Notes under the pieces: model-generated
Seen by the model: only the letters and a program-made list of their open reading frames with translations
Told to the model about the DNA's origin: nothing
The model's database searches: none
Source: Poecilobothrus nobilitatus
Taxonomy: Eukaryota > Arthropoda > Insecta > Diptera > Dolichopodidae
Assembly (NCBI GenBank): GCA_947095535.1
Contig: OX352773.1
Location: 168,590,438 to 168,654,437 of the forward strand
Direction of reading: 5' to 3'
DNA length: 64,000 nucleotides
Position numbers and translations under genes: made by a program
Shown here: positions 58,902 to 64,000 of the stretch, in pieces
Position numbering within the stretch: the stretch's first letter is position 1
Layout of the letters: each line of letters opens with the position of its first letter

Positions 58902-60471
58902 AGAGGTTTTAGGTATGGAAATGGTAGGCAAGCAAAATATTTACTAAAAAATTAAAATATAACAACACAAATCTTAGTTTTTTACGCGTTGTTATAAAAA
59001 CAATTATTATCTTAATATTGTCTGAAATAATTTCTTAATTAAATTGTTCAAAAGAAAGTTCAAACAGAAAAAACAAAAAACTAAGTAAACAAAAAAAAAT
59101 AAGGAGGCAATTCAAGCAACATTATTACAATAATAGTCTTCAATTATTTAAAAATAACAAGAATAACAACATTAAAATAAATTAACAAACACAATGTTTT
59201 GTTAAATATGACAAAAAATAAAATAAATATTTTCGTATTTTGCTCGAGGTACTTTTGTATTCTACTTTTGTAGTATAATACCAATGTCGCGTGTTCAAAA
59301 TTATTTTTGAATACATTTTTTTTTATTTCTTTTATATTGCAAAAAAAAATGTAAAATTTCATTCACTTAAAATTTTAAATGAATTCAATATTTTGTTGTA
59401 CTTATTCTACAGTTTAAATTTCCTCTTATATTTCGGACATAGACTCAAAAAAAAAACATTTTATTTTTTTCTCTCAATGACAATTTACCAGCTTTCCTTG
59501 AAACCCTCTTTTAAAATCAACAAAAAAAAAAATACCTCTAGGGATTTATTTACTGATTTTTTATTTAATTTTTGTTTTTGCGTAACATTTTTTTATTTGT
59601 TTTTTTGTTTATATTATGAGAATAAAATTGTATTTCGTTTGCACCTACATTTTTATGCTATATTTATCACACACTAACACGCAGGCATCCAAGAAAAAAA
59701 GAAAACAAATAAAAACTAAAGAAAAAATCCTTCTCTTAGTGATTACGTTACGTCACATAAATCATAACGGTAATATTATTAATTAAATAAAAAAATTAAG
59801 ACTTGCCAATACAATACAAGTATATGTGTAGGTGTTCTGTAAAAAAGAGCCTTGGAATATTATTTCGTTTAAAAAAGCCTGTAGCATCAATTGTAACGAT
59901 GTGGTGAATTAAATGCTAACATTGGTGGAGTACTACGGTAACAATTTATTATTATAACAATCATAATAGAAATAACAGGAAGTGAATTAATTTTTAAATT
60001 TTAAAGAAAAATATTTGGATATTTTTTTTTATGATTGTGTATCTTGTCGAAAATATTCGGTTTTTATGTATAGATATAAATTTTATTTATACATAACTTT
60101 TATTTAACTTTGTTTAATTTTCATTTTTCTAAATGCTGACGTTATCAAATATTACTTTCTTTTTTCTGCAAAATTTATTACAATATTTTTGTTGTGGTTT
60201 TTATATTTATGAAAATTAAGAGAAACTTTAAAAATGATGTGCTTAACCATTTTGATGACAGGTAAATCGAATTAAATTCCTTGCAATTAAAAAAAACTTA
60301 TTAACTGTGCAGGATTTTAAAGCACACTATCTTAATTTATACGCCATGTACTTAACCACTCGGATACCGAAACCTCTTTAATCAAATTTTCATAAAATAC
60401 AAAATATAAATGGATATTGCATACTTATAGGATGTAATATAGGTTTTATTTTTTTATTTTATTTATTTATT

Positions 60472-60520
60472 TACTAGCAAGGGTATTCCGGGTATTCCGG
60501 CGTTGCCCGGATTATTTTGC
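60472..60520 (-). mobile_element. Possible Helitron-like 3' terminus, minus strand
   Basis: On the minus strand it reads CCGGGCAACGCCGGAATACC, then CGGAATACCCTTGCTAGT. The CCGGGCAACGCCGG word and the CTAG-T ending resemble 3' ends of Helitron-type repeats that I remember from several insects. It abuts a (TTTA)n run that could be the target. Confidence 0.45.
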
Positions 60521-60824
60521 TTGCTTTATGAAGTAAAACTTATGAACTTTTGTTTTTGCGTTAATATAATTTAATTAATATAGATAACTTATTACTATCC
60601 ATTTACAGATGCTGGTAGTTAATATTTTAACTTTTATTACATTTAATTACATTTCATTCAACTTTTTTAGCAAATTGAATAAACAGAGCTAAGAATTAGA
60701 GACAATTCATTTACCAAAAATACTTAAAGGAATCTATTGAGTAGGTACATAATTACGGCGAAGTGAGTTTTCACAATATATTATTCTCTAATACCGAAAC
60801 ATAAAATCCCATTTCAATTATAAA

Positions 60825-62409
60825 CGAGGAAGAGTGTAGTAGAGTAGACTGTGTCAACTCTGGGATACCCGTATGAACGTAATATATCCTGTTTCTATAA
60901 AACTTGATCATCTTTTAAAAACATTCAGAGTTTTAGTACCGAACTACAGAGATATATTTATGTAAATTGTGGAGTTGTATGATAGCTACCCGAATCTATT
61001 GCGCCTAGCTTCATTAAGTTCCAAGAAATGCAAAAAGCCGGAACCGGCTGCTTTAGACCATTCAAATTTTACAAAAGTTTTTGGCATGCAACTCGACACT
61101 TTTTCACTAAATTTCAGATAGCTAGCTTCAATAGACACTGAGTTATTTCCATTTAAAAAGAGAAGTTGTATGGCAACTATCCGAACCTGTCATATCATCA
61201 CAACAAAATTTTACAGAAGTTGTTGCCATAAAACTCGATCATCATTTGCAAAATTTCAGATACCTAGATTGAACAGACACTGGGTTATTTCTATTTAATG
61301 AAAGACGTTGTATGGCAGCTACCCGAACCCGGGGACAGAAAATGCTGGAGTTAAATAGCAAAACTAACAATTTTACAAAAGTGACGTAAAAAAATTTTCA
61401 GCCTCCTAGCTCCTCTATTTTTTGAGTTATCGTGCGGACGGACACTGAGTTCTTTTCATTTAAAAAGAGATTTTGTATGGCAGCTACCCGAACCCGTCGC
61501 ACCAGCACAACCAAATTTTGTAGAAGTTGTTGCCATAAAACTTGATCATCATTTGCAAGATTTCAGACGCCTAGCTTTATTAACTTCCAAGAGGTGCAAG
61601 AAGCCTGAACCGGCTGTTCTAGGCCAAACAAATTTTACAAAAGTTGTTGGCATGTAACTCGACACTTCTTTACTAAATTTCAGATTCCTAGCTTCAATAA
61701 ACACTGAGTTATTCTCATTTAACCGGATAAGTTGTATGGCAGCTACCCGAACCCGCCGCACCACCACAACCAAATTTTACAAAAGTTGTTGCCATAAAAC
61801 TTGATCATCATTTGCAAAATTTCAGACGCCTAGCTTCATTAGGTTCCAAGAGGTGCAAGAAGTCTGAACCGGCTGCTCTAGACCAACCAAATTTTACAAA
61901 AGTTGTTGGCATGTAACTCGACACCTTTTTACTAAATTTCAGATTCGTAGCTTCAATAAACACTGAGTTATTCTCATTTAAACGAAGAAGTTGTATGGCA
62001 GCTACCCGAACCCGCTGCACCAGCACAACCAAATTTTACAGAAGTTGTTGCCATAAAACTTGATCATCATTTGCAAAATTTCAGAAACCTAGCTTGAATA
62101 GATACTGAGTTATGTCTATATAAAGATAGAAGTTGTATGGCAGCTACTCGAACCCGCCGACCGAAAATGTTGGATTTAAATAGCAAAACTAACAATTTTG
62201 CAAAAGTGACGTAAAAAAAATTTCAGCCCCCTAGCTCCTTTATTTTTTGAGTTATCGTGCGGACGGACGGACGTACATGGCTTAATCGACTCAGAATTCG
62301 ATTCTGAGCCGATGCATACCTTTGACACTATATCTAGCTCGACTCCTTTAAGGTGTCACAAACGTAATGGCAAATTTATTATACCCTTGAACATAGTTCA
62401 TATGGGTAT
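60825..62409 (-). repeat. Family 2 repeat, long copy (1585 bp), inverted relative to 22596-24796
   Basis: The plus-strand left end is CGAGGAAGAGTGTAGTAGAG, with GTCAACTCTGGGATACCCGT. The right end is TTATTATACCCTTGAACATA, then GTTCATATGGGTAT. Two 259-bp units (61549-61807 and 61808-62066) and one 300-bp-type unit (around 61310-61445) are present. It is so similar to the 22.6 kb copy that the family must have moved or been copied recently. Confidence 0.85.
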
Positions 62410-62459
62410 AAACACCATAATGTAATACATTTTTTTTCGTAAGTAATGTCACTTCATAT

Positions 62460-62780
62460 TTTTCTGAATTATCCTTTTAAGCACATTTTGAAAAATTTGC
62501 TATTAGGTTCGCTCTGTCAATCCGTTTGTTTACAAAACTTATAAACTGTTTAATAAAGAGGAATGAAATATTAACTGTGCATAGGTCTCTTAAAAGAGTA
62601 ATGTTGTAGAACAACTTTTTTATGTAACCTCACCGTTGGAGATTCTACAGCACCGACAGCTCTTCAAATTTTGAAAAAGCTTCTTTTTAAATGCATACAT
62701 TTCGGGTTCTCTTTAACATATTTTTAATATAAAAAGACAGGATTGTTTTTTACTTTTATAAATCAATCAGAATTTTTTTA
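62460..62780 (-). repeat. Family 1 repeat, right-end fragment
   Basis: The plus-strand sequence starts with TTAAGCACATTTTGAAAAAT and GCTCTGTCAATCCGTTTGTT. It continues with GTAGAACAACTTTTTTATGT and TTGAAAAAGCTTCTTTTTAA. This is the order of the family 1 right end in minus orientation. Confidence 0.65.
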
Positions 62781-62999
62781 CGTTAACTTTTTCTAATAAG
62801 TAATCACGTTTTCAAACTGATATATGCAAAAATCATTTGTAAAACCTGTATATGGGTAAGAATGTAAGATTCCTGTTCTTTAAATATGTATGTACTCATT
62901 TTTGATTAAACACTGTACTGAAATGTGAATATGTTTTCTAATTTAATTGATTATGTTTTTAGTATTTTTAAATATACGCACATTATACAAACTATAAAC

Positions 63000-63790
63000 A
63001 CATACATCTTATGTAGCGCGACAACAAAGAAATTAAAAAACTGAGCTTAAACCCTGGTACCGAAACGGGTTAATGGATCGTAACCAAATCAACTCAGTGA
63101 GCTTCTGTGGTAAAGATCTACACTTTTGTCAACATTAAACCAAATTGGTCAAACCGTTTAAGCGGGACAACAAAGTAATAAAAAAAATTCATTGAGACCT
63201 GGTGCCGAAACGGGTTAATGGATCGTAACCAAATCAACTCAGTGAGCTTCTGTGGTAAAGAGTTACACTTCTGTAAATTTTCAACTCAATTGGTCAAACT
63301 GTTTAAGTGCGACAACAAAGAAATAAAAAAATTTCACTGAGCCCTGATGCCGAACTGGTTAATGGATCGTTACCAAATTAAGCTAATGAGCTTTTCTGCT
63401 AAAGAGTAACAGTTTTGCGAATTTTCAAGTCAATTGCTTAAACCGTTTAAGCAGGACAACAAAAAAAGTGAATGATTCGTTCAAAAATTGAATGATCGGC
63501 TCTCGTGCCGAACGGATTACCAAAACTTTATAAAAATTTGTCACAAGCTTTTTTTCAGACCAAAAACCACCATATAAAATTGGACATAAATCGGAAATTT
63601 TTTTTTCGAAGCTCGCTAGGCCGAATCCGGGTGATATATTGCAACCCTTCGGCACACCCCTAAAGCTAAGAAGAACATTTGTGCAAATTTTCAACTCAAT
63701 CGGTCAAACCGTTTAGGCAAAACAACGAAAAAACCAAAACGCTTTAAAACGCTCTCGGGCCGCATTGGGTTAATGAAACGTGATATTGTC
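63000..63790 (+). repeat. Tandem array of about 145-bp units
   Basis: The marker ACAACAAAG occurs at 63021, 63167 and 63312 (spacings 146 and 145). Variant markers lie at 63456 and 63722. Each unit holds GCCGAAACGGGTTAATGGAT, TCAACTCAGTGAGCTTCTGT and TTGGTCAAACCGTTTAAGCG. Later units are more diverged. No coding frame is conserved across units. Confidence 0.85.
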
Positions 63791-64000
63791 TATAACTCCT
63801 TTCGGAGTTATATATTAGATTTATTGTTTAAATTTACATTAAGTTATTGTTTAGCAATATTTTCTATAGTGCTTAGATTATAAAAAGTTTTTGTTAATTG
63901 GTTTTGAACTATGTGTAAAGAAAAAAAATGGCAAGAAACTTTACACTTAATTTGTAAATTTTCCAAATTTTTGTTTTAAGAGTTTTTTTTTAATTTTTTT
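63791..64000. other. AT-rich sequence at the window edge
   Basis: Nothing recognisable is seen here. Confidence 0.4.

Larger units (their letters stand above)
58353..60470. other. Intergenic sequence; E-box cluster and one Helitron-like end, no gene
   Basis: No coding region is supported. The open frame at 59291-59677 is AT-rich and without family resemblance. A possible Helitron-like end lies at 58434, and an E-box cluster at 58854-58901. Confidence 0.4.

Noticed and set aside
59291..59677. 128-codon hydrophobic frame as a third chemoreceptor exon
   Set aside because: It lacks any gustatory receptor signature, starts at TTG and is explained by T-rich codons.

Overview
This window is AT-rich eukaryotic DNA, almost certainly from an insect. 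The evidence is two genes of the arthropod gustatory receptor (7tm_7) type with GT-AG introns, several classes of non-LTR retrotransposon fragments, tRNA-derived SINEs with target-site duplications, and many dispersed and tandem repeats. A fly is plausible: the CCGTCCGTCCG-containing dispersed repeats resemble repeats I remember from dipteran genomes. The sequence alone does not prove the order. No bacterial-style operon, rRNA gene, CRISPR array or functional tRNA gene was seen.

The only genes I regard as intact are two same-strand gustatory receptor paralogues in the first 19 kb. The first has exons at 2246-3292 and 5593-5760, and the second at 11830-12936 and 18788-18973. Each has one long first exon carrying most of the transmembrane segments. 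A phase-0 intron (2.3 kb and 5.85 kb) separates it from a short last exon with the family's C-terminal signature. Both introns are filled with mobile DNA, including a SINE inserted inside another SINE.

The rest is mostly repeats. Family 1 begins AACAAGGTAGAATGTAAACC, ends near TTGGAAATGTGCT, and carries a variable number of internal units of about 460 bp. It is seen near 0.74, 4.6, 10.7, 26.6, 28.4, 37.3, 46.6, 48-49.7, 56.2 and 62.5 kb. Family 2 has ends reading ATACCCGTATGAAC inward and a CCGTCCGTCCGCACGATAACTC segment. It is seen near 4.1, 6.5, 14.7, 22.6, 25.5, 45.2, 53.8, 57.2 and 60.8 kb. The 22.6 and 60.8 kb copies are long, closely similar and in opposite orientations. Family 3 is at 21.7 and 42.0 kb.

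LINE remnants lie at the left edge (RNase H type), at 39.8-42.05 kb (endonuclease plus reverse transcriptase, minus strand), at 45.4-45.9 kb (3' end of the same family) and at 55.0-55.6 kb (RTE-like). A small DNA transposon-like element at 35.75-36.53 kb has terminal inverted repeats built from 14-bp units, a FLYWCH zinc-finger fragment and a perfect 96-bp palindrome. It is the most distinctive structure in the window. Three possible Helitron-like 3' ends lie near 53.1, 58.4 and 60.5 kb. The stretch from about 29 to 35.7 kb appears to be low-complexity intergenic DNA with no gene I can support.
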